Shown here: positions 32,975 through 44,823 of the stretch, one piece after another | How positions within the stretch are numbered: the first letter of the stretch is position 1 | Layout: each line of letters opens with the position of its first letter | NCBI GenBank assembly: GCA_011634665.1 | Contig: WAEK01000001.1 | Span: forward strand, 3,036,001-3,100,000 | DNA length: 64,000 bases | DNA from: Mortierella sp. BCC40632 | Taxonomy: Eukaryota; Mortierellomycota; Mortierellomycetes; Mortierellales; Mortierellaceae | Reading direction: 5' to 3' | Made by a program: the position numbers and the translations under genes | The notes under the pieces: generated by a model | Database searches by the model: none | What the model was told of the DNA's origin: nothing | The model's input: the letters and a program-made list of their open reading frames with translations, nothing else

Positions 32975-33550
32975 TTACTCGTCATCAGCACCCTTGAGTG
33001 TTCCCTTCTGGGAAACGTAGATACCGTCCAAGAACTTACGGATATCCTTGTTGCGAACAAGGGTAGCCTGCTGGATCTTGGCAGCGGACTGAGAAACGTT
33101 GTCAAGGTCGTTTCCGGTCAAGATGATCTCATCCTTCTGGTCCTTGGAGTGGACGATGGTAACACCCTCCAACATGGGGACCTTGCGGACGAGCTTCTCA
33201 CCCAAGAAGTTACGGATCTCAACGGACTGCTGGTCATCGGCAATGATAACGTTGATGGGGAAATGGGCATAGACGAAGCGCATCTTGTACTCGTAACCCT
33301 TGGTGACACCGATGATCATGTTGTTGATCAAAGAGCGAATGGTGCGGAGGCAAGCAACGTGCTTGCGCTTTCCGTGCCAGACAACGAGGCGGAGACGGTT
33401 CTTCTCAAGCTTGACAATGTCCATCTCGACGTGACGGAAGCTCCTGAAGATCTTGCCACGGGGACCGGTGACGGTGACCTGACGAGCCTTGACATCGACC
33501 TCGACATTGGCGGGGATGGTGAGAATCTCTTCCTTGTAGATATCCTTCAT
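32975..33550 (-). CDS. RPL9: 60S ribosomal protein L9 (uL6)
   Basis: A single coding exon of 191 residues, full length for eukaryotic uL6. Conserved motifs include ILTIPANVEVDVKARQVTVTGPRGK at the start, HGKRKHVACLRTI, and NMIIGVTKGYEYKMRFVYAHFPINV in the middle, with FLGEKLVRKVPMLEG toward the C-terminal domain. It sits near the sarcin-ricin loop on the large subunit. Codon use is strongly C/G-ending and uniform, as expected for a highly expressed gene. A CTCTCCAG sequence just upstream of the ATG looks like a 3' splice site, so a 5'-UTR intron is likely, but I cannot place its donor. Confidence 0.97.
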   Translation of the reverse strand: MKDIYKEEILTIPANVEVDVKARQVTVTGPRGKIFRSFRHVEMDIVKLEKNRLRLVVWHGKRKHVACLRTIRSLINNMIIGVTKGYEYKMRFVYAHFPINVIIADDQQSVEIRNFLGEKLVRKVPMLEGVTIVHSKDQKDEIILTGNDLDNVSQSAAKIQQATLVRNKDIRKFLDGIYVSQKGTLKGADDE

Positions 33551-34711
33551 TTTGATCCTGGAGAGGCAAAGAGTTTAAAAAAAAAAATATAAAATAAAAA
33601 ATAAAAATAGTCAGAAAAGGTACTTCAGGTATCCGTAGAGTGGAGTCGTTGACTATGATGATCGTCTCCTTCCGGTGCCAATCTCATCGCATCTGTTTAA
33701 AGTAGACGCGGACCAAAAAAAAGGAGTCGGCTTTTCCATTGGCTCCTAGAATGGGCGTCCAACTATCCCGATTAGATTGGGCGTCATGGTTGGACGAGTC
33801 CAGAGCCCCCCTAGTTCCATTTTCTCTTTTCTAAAAAAAGGTCGAGTCCCAGTGGCGATCAAGATCCCATTCATCACAAGTTCATTTATATTATATGTTG
33901 CATCTGAAGACTTTGACTGGTGCGCCATCACAGAGTTGGTATTCCTGATCGCCCAAAAAAAAAATACAGTTGTCTCCAGCTCCTGTGAGGCCCCTTCTTC
34001 TCCCATACGAATAAAGAGAACGTAGCATTGGAGGGGCCAATCAGAAAGGTTGCCTGGCGCTCCGTCAGATAACCCGGTTGGATAGCCCGGCTGGATGTCC
34101 TGGATGATTCCTGCTGGATGGATGTATCCGAGATCCTGTACAAGAGATGGATTGAACATCTAGCCCTATAGTGCATAGGCCAGAGCCTTCTCCTCCTTCC
34201 CTCTCAGTCTCTGTGGTATCTCTCTTTCCCTCCCACCCCTTCTGGCTGACTGACTGGGCCTCTTTTCCCACTCCTTCTGATCGAAAAAAAAATCTGGGTC
34301 ACACACCGAGAGTGTAAATTAGAGAAAGAGCAAAAGTCCGCCTGGACCTCGGCTCCAAATAGATCCTGTCTCTCTCTCTCTCCTCTGTCCTCCCTGTGAT
34401 CCCGTGGCTTGTTCGTTGTCTAGGTCAACGCCTCGAAACATCGCGCGCCTTGACAACGGCCGCGCACACACACACACTAAATCACGCACACCCGCACACA
34501 CATCTCGCTGGTCAACGCCCAACCCCGGGAGAACGGGTCCGATCCTCCAGAGCCTCGTAAAAATAGCCTCTGAGAGACAAACTGGGGAACACAAAGCGAG
34601 GGATTAGGCATGCATAAAAAGGGCCTTTGGTGTGCGAACTTGAACTCGCCATCTTCCTCTCTTTTCCACCTCTTCCTTCACATTCCACAAGCAACAAGAA
34701 AAACTTATACC
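33551..34711. other. Spacer and promoters between RPL9 and the secreted protein gene
   Basis: 1.16 kb. It contains CTGGATG repeats near 34091-34128, a pyrimidine-rich stretch at 34186-34260, and CA repeats at 34466-34502. No supported ORF. Confidence 0.5.
34613..34620 (+). promoter_or_regulatory. TATA-like element of the secreted-protein gene
   Basis: CATAAAAAG about 92 bp upstream of the start codon, in an otherwise mixed sequence. Spacing and sequence fit a TATA-type core promoter. Seen by eye only. Confidence 0.45.
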
Positions 34712-34999
34712 ATGAAGCTTACCCTCCTCTGCCTCGCTGCCATCCTTCCCCTGGCCATGGCCGCCCCTCGTCCCTTTGATGGCAACTCTCGTTGCGTCGT
34801 CAGTGCCTTCAAGACTCCCCCAAGCAGATTCAGCAACTGCTGCCTCAAGAACATGGGTGGTGCCGAGACCACTCCCAAGAACCTTCACTGCAGATTGCCC
34901 ATCCGTAGAGAAGGTCCTTTCCGCAAGTGTGTGAAGGATCTTGGTCATGCCTCTGTCGTCGATTGCTTTTACTACGATGAGGATGTGTATGATCCTTAA
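34712..34999 (+). CDS. Small secreted cysteine-rich protein
   Basis: An intronless 95-residue protein. Residues 1-17 are a clear signal peptide (MKLTLLCLAAILPLAMA) with likely cleavage before AP. The mature part has six cysteines, C28, C43, C44, C60, C73 and C85, arranged C-x14-CC-x15-C-x12-C-x11-C, with basic residues before an acidic, Tyr-rich end (YYDEDVYDP). An even number of cysteines in a short secreted protein suggests three disulfides. I do not recognise the spacing as a hydrophobin (eight Cys) or a defensin family. It fits the loose class of small secreted proteins, some of which act on hosts or competitors; no function can be stated. Codons are C-ending, suggesting high expression. 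Confidence 0.82.
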   Translation: MKLTLLCLAAILPLAMAAPRPFDGNSRCVVSAFKTPPSRFSNCCLKNMGGAETTPKNLHCRLPIRREGPFRKCVKDLGHASVVDCFYYDEDVYDP

Positions 35000-35546
35000 A
35001 GAAAGAAATTAGCAGATCGTATACTTGCTGTCTACTTTTCTCTATCTATCTTCTCTCTCAAGCAAAAGTTCAAGATGGCCCAGAAACCTCTCCCCCTCCT
35101 TTCTTTTCCCCCACCAGCCGTCTTTGTCAACCCTAGATGGGTTCAACACGCTGCTGTAATAATAAAAAAAAAAAAGAAGAATGAATAAATAAATTTTACG
35201 ACAATTACCATTGTGTGTAAGTGAGAGGGAGCGGTTTTATTGATAAGTATGATACAACTTGCTTTTTTTGCAATAAATTATGGGGGGGGGGGAGAGGGAA
35301 AGGAGGATTTCTTTTTTCTTTTCTTTTTTGTACAGGGGCTCGGATGATGGTACAAGATGCAAACGGGGGAAAGGGAAAAAAAAAAAAAGCTTTCTTTGAT
35401 AAAACGATAAAAAAGATAAAAAAAAGACAAAAAGAAAAAGAAAAAAAAAGAAAAGAAAAAAGGTCAAGGGGAGCGAAAGAGGGAAAAGGGTATTGGTCAA
35501 TTGACAAGAGTTGCTAAAGATAGCAAACTTTTTTTTTTTTTTTTTT
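35000..35546. other. Convergent 3' region between the secreted protein and WNK genes
   Basis: 550 bp dominated by A-rich (35380-35460) and T-rich tracts and AATAAA-like sequences near 35185-35192. No gene. Confidence 0.5.
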
Positions 35547-38500
35547 TTAGTGCGCCGGTGGTGGAATAGTGGTGGCAGTGGCAGTGGCAGTGGCAGTGAT
35601 GGTGGTTGTTGTTGTTGATGGTGGAAAAGGATTCGTCGAGGTCATGGGGACCTGGATTTCATTGCCATCACTCTTGCGTCGAACAACACCTTTCTCCTGC
35701 ATCACTTTTTGCTCCTTCAACTTCATCATTTTCTCCCACTGTTCTTCGTGCTGGCGTCGCATCAACTCCAATTCCAGACGTTGCCTCTCCCGAAGCGTCT
35801 TCAAATCCTCATCCAGAGGGTCTTCATCCTCTGACATTTCTGGGCAGCTTGAATAATTGGATCCGTTGATATAGGCCGAACCATTATTCATGCGCTCAGG
35901 AGATGGGACTCGATTCGACCAAAGCTCAATGTTCCGTATCGCCTCACTACTCAAGGACGGCGACATATCCATAGCTTCAGCCATGGGCCGAAGAGAAAGC
36001 GGGTGTTGATCTGGGTAGAGAGATGCTGCATCCATAATCTGGTGGTGAGACTGGGACTGACCATTCAGGTGCTTGTTTGAGGTGGCTTGTGTCGAAGCAA
36101 GAGAAGCCTGTTGAGAAGATACATCACTCCTTCCTTGCTGCAGCATTGAACTAGAGACTCCATCACGATGAAGGGTCATGGCGACACTTCGTGTGGAAGA
36201 CTCCCGTGAAAGGACTGGAGTCTTTGTAGTGGAGGTCTCGGAAGAAGGTGTCACCAGAGTCACAATATCGACCGACGGTGAACGACGGTGATAATTGACA
36301 GATGAGCCCGAGACACCATGACGATAAGGTGAAGTGTATCCAACGTCCTCCCTCTCCTCTGTCTTGACCTTTGTCACACAGGATTTGGTGTCCAACTCGC
36401 GCAAAGGGGGGCCTTGGGCGAGAGCCTCCTTAAGAGACTTTGAATCCTGTGAGACTACAAGAGCAGGATCTCTGGCCTCATTTCCGAGATCAAGCAAGCT
36501 CTTGCTTGGGGGATGTGGCATAGATACTGTACGTTCACGAGTGGGAGGAGGAGAGATGGGGTGATATTGAGTGCCCTGATGCTGGAGAACATCCGAGTAG
36601 GTGGAATGCTTCTCTGTCGTGTCCATCGTTGTAGTGACATTGTTGGCGGTGACAGTTGACCTGTTCTGCAAAGACTCAGGGCTTGAGAGTGGTGGGAATG
36701 TAGATTCAGTGATCACAGGTGGCAGCTGTGGAGGTTTTCGGGGGACAGTTCCATAGCCTTGGTCAGATTCCTCAGGAGACTCTACGCTATTCCAGCCCAA
36801 GGAAGCATTTGATCCGACAGACGAATAATGGTCGTAGTAGGAATCCGTAGGAGAGGTTCCATATTGATCCATATCGCTGGCAGGTGGGACATTCAGTTGA
36901 CGGTGATGGCCGTTTCTGACAGGGGCCATCTTGCCGTTATGATCAACGTGGTGATGCGACGTGTGCTGGGTTTGGCTCTCTAGATTCTGGTGCTTATTCA
37001 AGGTGTCCAGCTCCTGCTTCAGCGTTGCCTTTGCAAGAGCATCATCGACCACTTCCTGGATCCTTGAAACTGCTTCAGCGCGGTCATCCGCTGAGAGGAT
37101 CTGCTCACGAATCATCTCTGCGACGACATCATCGACAGTGTCCACGCTGGTGTCGAAAGGGAACTTGATCTCGTGAGTTCCTGCGGGTACGGTCACGTCC
37201 CTGGGGCCAGCCACAGGGCAAGTACAAATCATCTTTAGGTTCAGCTGACTACCCTCCATCTCTCCATAAGACACCACCTGGATTGAGCATGTCCTGGTGT
37301 TGTTATGGGGGTGCAACGTAGGAGGGTCTGATGCAAGGGCCTGGATAGCAGGTAGGCTCTGGGAAGTTGCCAGCTGTGCTGTCGTCACTTGTTGCTGTGG
37401 TTGCTGAATGACTGGCACGACTGGCACTTGTTCCTGGATAATATCGTGGGAGGAAGGCTCTGTGGAAGAGAGAGGGGTGTGAGGCAAGAGATTGGAACGA
37501 ATGTGGTATGTCTTGTTGTCGGCATCAACGGTGGTCAAAGTCGTAAAGGGGGTTGTGGGTATAGTGAGGGGTTGGGGTTGGGGCTTATGGAGTGCTGGGG
37601 CAACGCCAACAGACGCTGAGGGTGTTGAGGATGGGGGTGTAATAGTCAAAGGGTGAATGGAAGCAGATGTAGATGCAGATGCAGAGACAGACGCAGGTGA
37701 AGGTGTGGGTGCAGGTGCAGGTGCAGGTGCAGATGTGGGTGCAGGAGTCGATGTCGAGGGAAAGGAAAAGTATGGTTCCATTTGGGTTGAACGCGGGGAA
37801 GAGGTGCTTGCGGAGCCTGAAGGGCTGTCGAGGTATTCAAGCCGAGATAGACCTGCCGCAGGCGGGATGACTAGACAGGGCTTCAAAAAGTCCGAGTCTA
37901 GCAACTCCTGGGCAGAGGGGCGAGTTCGGTCGTCATGGTCGAGACAACGATCAATAAAGGCCCTGGTCTCTGGGTCCTGCACTAGGTCGAGAGACTTTGG
38001 CTTGATACCGAGTGTGACTTTGCGATAGATCTGTGCTTGGTTAGTGCACTCTGAGTAGGGATACTCTTTGGTGACCTATTGACCGATCGATCGGGGTAGC
38101 CAATCGTGGGAGATGGGCCGAGAGGAGAGCGGGAGAAAAGAGAGAGAAAGAAAAAGAAAGAGAGAGAAAGAAAAAGGACCACAAGATGAGTGTTTACTCG
38201 CCACAGGTAAGCTGATTGTGCTCACTTTTGGTCGGCTGGTCTTCTTTGTGCTGGGCGTATGCATGCTGCGTCATCGCACAGTCGTCCAAACACAGCCCGC
38301 TACCAAAGAAATCGGACCGTTGAGGGAACAAATTTTTTAGCTCTGAAGGATGACAGGATGACATACCATTTCAAGAACACACATGCCGAACGCATAAATG
38401 TCGACCTTCTCGTCGTACTTTTCGTCATATAGTTCGGGTGCCATAAACTCGGGAGTGCCGAGAACTGAAGAGACATGGGTACGATGGCGAACCACCGCCA

Positions 38501-39041
38501 GGCCGAGATCGCCAATCTTTAGCTGACCATTGTTGCCGTTGATAAAGATGTTATCGCACTTGAGATCACGATGGATGATGGGTGGGTCGTGAGTGTGAAG
38601 GTAAACAAGGCCATGGAGAATTTGGCGACACCATGACTTGAGCACTTTGGGCTTCAGAGGGCCCTTGAGTGTCTTTCGAAGATATTGCTTGAGCGTGCCC
38701 GAGGACATGAGCTCAGTGACAAAGACGATGCGTTCACCGCCTGAAGGGGATTTGGTGGACCAAGAGGCGTAAAAGTTGATGATGTGGTCGTTGCGGATCG
38801 ACTGAAGAATCTCTATTTCAGAAAGAATCTTTTGGGCTTCCTTCTTGGAGAGATGGTCGAGGCGCAGCTGATTCCAGGCTACTTCTACGCCTTCTTCCTG
38901 GTCAAAAGCACGGTAGACGAGTTTGTAGGCACCCTCGCCAAGAATCTCGTCACAGCGCTGGAATCGACCCGTGGGGTCTGTTTCTACAGGGCTGTCCCCT
39001 TCGGCGTCGTTGTTCTGGTCGGCCTGCATGGTGGAGCCCAT
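35547..39041 (-). CDS. WNK: WNK-type (with no lysine) Ser/Thr protein kinase
   Basis: Two exons (39041-38367 and 38075-35547) join in phase 0 and give 1067 residues. The kinase domain (about residues 25-310) starts FQRCDEILGEGAYKLVYRAFD. Strand beta3 is VAWNQL with no Lys, while Lys sits in the glycine-rich loop (GEGAYK), the defining WNK arrangement. It also has HRDLKCDNIFI, DLGLA in place of DFG, and SSVLGTPEFMAPE. After a Pro/Ala/Ser-rich linker comes a small domain, NLKMICTCPVAG through FPFDTSVDTVDDVVAEMI, that looks like the OSR1-C/CCT-like autoinhibitory domain of WNKs. A coiled coil (RERQRLELELMRRQHEEQWEKM) lies near the end. WNKs sense chloride and osmotic state and activate Ste20-type SPAK/OSR1 kinases in animals. 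The (GCAGGT)-type Ala-Pro runs are coding microsatellites. Confidence 0.93.
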
Positions 39042-39858
39042 GGTTATGGTGGTGGTGGTAGTAGTAGTGGAAGTGGAAGTAGTAGTGGTGGTGGTGGTGG
39101 TGGCGGTGGTGGTAGTAGTAGTGGTGGCGATGGTAGTGGTGGTGAAGGGATGAATGATCTGCGAGTGGAGGTGTAAGCAAAAGGAAGATTAGGAATGAGA
39201 GTGAAGAGATGGATAGCTGGTCAGGAGAAGAGGAGCCCTGATGACAAATGGATGCGCTTGGTATGAGTCTGGAAAAGTCGCGGCGAATGGGCGAAGTGTG
39301 TAGTGTAATGTGTGTGTGTGTGCGGATTGGATTGGATTGGATGAAGCGAATTGGGCTTGGTTTGATGGGGATTTGAGATTGGTCTGATGGCTTAAACGAA
39401 AAAACCAAGGACGAAAGTTAAAATAGCCAAAAATGGCGGGCGGAGGGGGGAGGAGGAACACTAGACCGAGATCAGTGCGGACATTGGATGAAGAATCGAA
39501 AGATGGAGCAGGATGACGGTGCTGACGAGACTAGGCTGTAGTAGCTATCCGGGAGAGGAAAGGAAGAAGGAGCGAGAGGGGCGCAGGGACGGATCCAAAT
39601 GAGGAGGAGGAGGGAGTGAGAGAGGGAGAGAAAGAGAAGAGAGGAGAGAAAAAAGAGGTGGCGAGGAGGAGAAATGGAGGTGATGGAGGGAGAAGAGACG
39701 GGGAGAGTAGAGAGGAGAAGAGAGAGGAGAGAGAGGAGAAGAGAGAGGAGAGAGAGAAGAGAGAAGAGAAGAGAGAAAAAAGAGAGAAGTGGGAAGGTGT
39801 GGGTGAGAGAGTGCGAAAAAAAAAAAAAAAAAAAAAAGAGTGAGAGAGACTGGGCAAG

Positions 39859-39898
<40 letters not shown>

Positions 39899-40316
39899 TG
39901 TTGCTCTCACGCCCCAGACTCAACTGAATTAGACTGAATGATCAGCATATCCAACCCAAAACAGCTTCCTCCAACACTGCATAGACTGACCCTTCCTCTA
40001 ACCTTGCACACCCTAGCCTAGCCTTTTTGCTTGTCCCTCTCCATTTCCCAATCACCCACACATGCTCCGCTGCATCCGCAGTATTCATTCCTTTGTCGCT
40101 GCCTTGTCCAGTCTCTTGTCTCTCCCTCCTTCCCATCTTTAGTCTACGCGCTCTCTCCCATCTCGAGTCGGGGCACTTTCATCCTTTCTTCTTTGGCTCA
40201 TCTTGATACCCTGCGTGCATCTATTTTTCTTTTGTTTTGCCTTGTTTTGTCTCCTGAACAATCTACCTTTTATTGCCGCATCTCATTCCACCTTTTGGGT
40301 CGCGCATTTCTTCTGC
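39042..40316. other. Divergent promoter region between WNK and AP-4 epsilon
   Basis: 1.27 kb. It includes GGTGGT/GTAGTA repeats at 39043-39135 (probably WNK 5' UTR), a GAGAGGAGAAG-rich block at 39590-39790, A21 plus CT/GT runs at 39817-39901, and CT-rich sequence toward the AP-4 start. The short ORFs are low-complexity shadows. Confidence 0.5.
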
Positions 40317-43300
40317 ATGGAGTTCTCAAAGAAGCTATTTTCAACCCTCAAGGGGACACACGGAGCCGAGCCAGGGCGAGTGGTCAGTGTACACGTGCAG
40401 GGGCTGGCCATCTCTTCATGTTTGCCTCGCTTTCTCTCTCTCTCTCTTTTTTTTTTTTTTTGCAAAGCTCTCGCTATCTATTCCTATCTATCTATTCTCG
40501 TCCATGTAGATGCAATGCTTCGCCTTCTTGCGCTGCCTTTGCTCTTTTTTTTCCTCCTCCTGTTCACCTTGTTGCAGCTGTGGCTAGAATGCGCTATCCT
40601 GATATCCTTTCTCATCCATCATTGTCGTCTCATAGGCAGAAGATGCCGCAGTGTTTTCAGAAGAGTCTCTCGCCGCGCTACGCCTCAACATCTCCAGTCC
40701 CAACATATCTACTGTAAGAGTTATGCACTTAAACCTTGCTTTTGGTGTCCTTTGGGTTCTTTAATGCTCAGCATGCGTAAAGACGCCGCTTTAGGACTAG
40801 CTCCTCTTTTTTCCTTGACATGAAAGGGCGACAGAAGCATGGGTGTGGGTCATGGTCCGAGTGGATCGCGCGACTCCAAGGAGCGATGCACTACGTTCGC
40901 CTCTGTGTTCCCTATGCTAGCAATCCAGTGATGGCGTTTTTTCAGGATCCGACCAGTAGACAGAGATGCTAGTGCTCATCTGGCTCGTTTTTTGCTTTTT
41001 TACTCTTTTGCTTCTTTGCGCTCTTTTGTTGCCTAGGCTGTTATGAAGGAAAACATGTTGCGGCTTATCTATGGCGAGATGATGGGTCAGGACGTCCAGT
41101 TCGGCGCCATTTACGCGCTCAAACTCGCCCAGAGTGGCCAAACCGTTGCAGAGAAACGTGCAGGTACAACTGTCTAGGACGCTAAACTTTGCTATTGGCG
41201 CAATGGCAGGGCTGACCCGATGGTTTCTATTATTTTTTGTCTGGTTAGTGCTAATACCTTTTATATTTCGGCAATTTACTGCCGCGTATTCCCCTGGGTT
41301 GTTTTTGAAAAAATAGGGTACCTGACCTGCTACCTTCTTTTACAAGAGGGGAATGAGCTCAATATCATGCTTGTAAACACGCTCCAAAAGGTAAGCATCT
41401 CTTGCCTCCCATCGGCCAGAATATTTTTCCCAGGTAATTTGTCATCGTCTAGCTAACGGAATGTTCTCTAATGTGTATGGACACCTAGGACTTGATGAGT
41501 AGCAACTACCATCATGTGGTCGTTGCTCTAGTGACTCTCTGCAACATGACTCTTCCTGATGTGATCCCTTCTATGGTCAGCCATGTCATCGCTGCTCTTT
41601 CACACACTCAGTAGGTCAACCGATCCATTTCCTTACATTATCGTTGCTATAACTGCAGCGACCTATATTCATTGTGCTTTCCTTGATCGACCTGCATTAA
41701 TGCCCAGTTCCTGAAATAATCCATCATATTCTCATCTCACCAGTGAATCGGTCCGGAAGAGGGCCTTGATAGCTCTTCGAAACTTTTATATGCGACAGCC
41801 CGAGCAGGTCGTGCCGTATCTCGAACAAATTAAAAATGCTCTCTATGACCCCGAACCAAGCGTCATGTCAGCAGCTCTTGGACTCGTCGTTGCAATGGCC
41901 AAGGTACAACAACGATGACTACATACGCCTTCGGGTTAATAATCTCTCCTCAATGACGATGCACTGACACCTACGCTTTTTGGCATAAAAGGACCATGCG
42001 CAAGAAATGACGGATTTGGTACCGGTGGTGGTTCGGATTCTACAACAAGTTGTTGATAACAAGCTTCCAAAAGGTTATACATATCATGGAATGTCGGCTC
42101 CCTGGATCCAGATCCGATGTCTCCGAATCATGAGCTACCTAGGCGCAAAAGATCTCAGGTATGAGTTCGATTTTTCCCACCTTTGATGGTTCTCCTTTGC
42201 CCAAGTAGAACATGGTTTCGGTCAATTCTCAGGGGAGATTTTCTTCAGGAAAACCAAGAAACGGAGCAAGATCTACCTTTAAAGGACAGACTGGGTCTGG
42301 CCCAACTGTATCTCGAATGTATCCTTGGGCCAGGGTCACTTCTACTCGCGTTACAGGGCTGACTTTTTTTTTTTTGACGAATTTTTTTTTCTTTGCCCAA
42401 TTGCTACTGGACCTGATCTGACCCTCTGGCTTTTGATCTGGGTTTGACCTCCCTTCCTTTTAGTGCAAGTGAATCAATGACGCCCACCATCCTGGCAGCG
42501 TTCCACAAGGCTCGACAGGGGGTCGATGCTGCGTTTGGTATGCTTCACACCAATATACTTTTTTTATCCCTACAAGGAGTGGTAGATTGAGGGCATCAAG
42601 GCTTGCCTATCTCTATCCGAGTAGACTACTTGACCACCTAGAGTCACTACCCTTTGATCCCTCCTACCTTGGGTATTTTTTTGTCTGGTGTTCTCAGGAT
42701 GTGTTTGTTGGGGAGGGATGAGAGGGAAAAAAAAAAAAAAGGTTCTTGTTTCCGGTGAGAAAAAAACAAATGGATATCAACAGTTGTTGGTTCTGTTGGC
42801 ATTAGCCAGTCAGCTTGTCATTTGCAACTGGGATCGCTGAGTCTTACTCTTCAGCTTTTTGCCCTTTCCTCCCCGAAGCTCCCGTACTGATGCTTACTTG
42901 CCGAATGAACAACAACAAAAGATTCTCCCTGTGTGTCCGCTCAATCCTGGTGTGAAGAAGAGCGGGGTGGGTGCCCTGGAAAAAGGTTTTGAGGGATTTT
43001 TTTTTTCTTTGCTTGATCTCAGACCCAGTGTCGGGCGGGGACGAGAATGAGCTCATTGGCCGCCAGTCTAATAGTCTTAACTCTACTCTTGTCTGCAATC
43101 TGAGCATCGTGCTTGCCATTTTTTTTTTTTTTCTCATTTGTGCTGATGTTTCGCTGGCGATTGTATCACAGAGTGCCAGCTCAGATCCCGCCTTCCTATG
43201 AACAATCAACGGAGGAGTTTGGTACCTGTGCGGTGTCAGAAATGGGCTGGATCAGCATTGAAGCCACCAAAAAAAAAAAAAAAAAAAAAAAAATTCAATC

Positions 43301-44823
43301 TGAGAAGTACAGACGAGGATACTAGCCTGTTATTCATGATCCCGAGATAGGGCCAAAAAAAAGCATATTGACAAGAGATTAGCAAACTCTCGCTTACTTT
43401 TCCTGTTCTAGGCGTTCTCTTCGAGATCATCCGGACGCTCAATTGCTTACCCGCTTCGATCATTGTCGAAATGGCCCAATCGCGCGATATCCTTCAGAAC
43501 CCGCTCTTGATCATTCCCAGGTTTGCGGCCTCTTCCAACCCAAACCTCAAGTTCCTAGGGATCTCTATGCTTTGCCAGGTACATCCCGATGCTTGGTCAA
43601 ACACCTGGTGGTCTGAAAGTCTCCTGTCCGCTGTAGTCGAGGCTCTTGAAAGTCGGGACAAGACTGTTCAACGCAAGACACTTGATTTACTCTACCGAAT
43701 GCTGACTCTTGACAATGCTGAGAATATCATTGAACGACTTGTCCATGCGTTTTACGAGGAACGTGAACTGGAGTCAGGATCAGACATTCAGAGCTATCAG
43801 GAGGAAGAAGGTAGAGGAGATTTGACGCTTGGTCATCATGAAGGACATTCGTCTCGAGTGCCAAGTCAGCGCGAGAAGCTACTAGTTCAAATCTTAGATG
43901 CGCTAGACAGGTTTGCCAGCTCCGAGGAACAACTTTTGAATCAAATCTTTGGATTACTTGACCATGGAGGATCCATTGTGACTTTACAAACAGCAGAGAG
44001 GATTCTATGCATTTTTGACCATGGTAAGTTCATGTGGAGAGCACCCCCCCTCTCCTCCTCCACCCCTCCACTCCCCCGCAGGGCTCTCTTGCATAAGAGT
44101 ACTGATAACCTTTCGGATTCTAGGTTGCAAAAGCACAGCTATTGACAAGGAGAAACTGAGGCGTGCTGGGGTGGTTAAGGCTATAAAGCTCCTCGTGGAC
44201 AAGGATTACAGTCTCAATCTACCATCCAGAACACTTTCATCCTCTGGCTCGGCTCACCCTATTCTGGCCTATGTAATTTCCTGGATTTTGGGTGAATATG
44301 CTTCAGATGATATCCAGGGCTTGTCGTTGTCATCCGTCCTCCAGGCGCTTGCAAGATGCCTCCTGAAAAACAGTCAAGGTAACACAGTAGGAGGTAGTAT
44401 AGCAACACGCATCATCCCTTGAGCTCATTTTCACGATACTAACCAGCTCTATCCGTTTTTGCAGACCCGTTAGTATTGGGGTACATCTTGAAGGCGATGG
44501 TCAAGGTGGCTCTCAGGTCAGCGCCTACACCTGTGCCAGCCACTATCACTGATCTCGTAAGAAGACATACGGGCTCTCTCTCTCGACAGGTCAAATCCGG
44601 CAGTGCAGTCAATTGCCAATTGTACGGTGTCACTGCCAGCCCATCCGTATCCCGATATCCGCTCTCGGTCGTTTTCGATGTAGAACAGGTAAGCGCTTCT
44701 TCGGTTGAGCTGGGCTTGCTTTTGAAGAGATAAGGGACATTGTTTCTAACCTAGCTTTTTTTTTTTTTTTTTTGCATCTAGAGAGCACAAGAGTTCCTCA
44801 TGGTTGCAGAACTTGTATCCTAG
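40317..44823 (+). CDS. AP4E1: AP-4 complex subunit epsilon (adaptin trunk)
   Basis: Twelve exons, all in phase: 40317-40382, 40636-40713, 41037-41163, 41317-41390, 41489-41610, 41744-41903, 41992-42158, 42464-42537, 43412-44023, 44124-44378, 44465-44688, 44782-44823. Together they give 666 residues. The adaptin trunk starts MEFSKKLFSTLKG and shows MKENMLRLIYGEMMGQDVQFGAIYALKLAQ, EKRAGYLTCYLLLQEGNEL, LMLVNTLQKDL-type and SVRKRALIAL helices. Segment LPKGYTYHGMSAPWIQIRCLRI has the AP-4 epsilon form rather than the gamma or alpha form. It ends DVEQRAQEFLMVAELVS, the end of the trunk, with a stop; no hinge or ear follows, whereas animal epsilon is about 1100 residues. AP-4 forms non-clathrin coats at the trans-Golgi network. 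Intron 8 is 874 bp. The exon 11 assignment in the frame ending in VVFDVEQ is the one that joins the last exon without a stop. Confidence 0.88.

Noticed and set aside
39531..39937. Overlapping Ser/Leu- or Arg/Glu-rich ORFs
   Set aside because: Both come from the same GAGAGGAG repeat read on opposite strands.
40031..40316. Long ORF upstream of the AP-4 start
   Set aside because: No similarity and no phase-compatible joining; the MEFSKKLF start aligns with the family.
44591..44823. A premature TAG in the AP-4 epsilon gene
   Set aside because: It appears only if an extra intron is placed at 44518-44590. Reading straight through gives VVFDVEQ|RAQEF without a stop.
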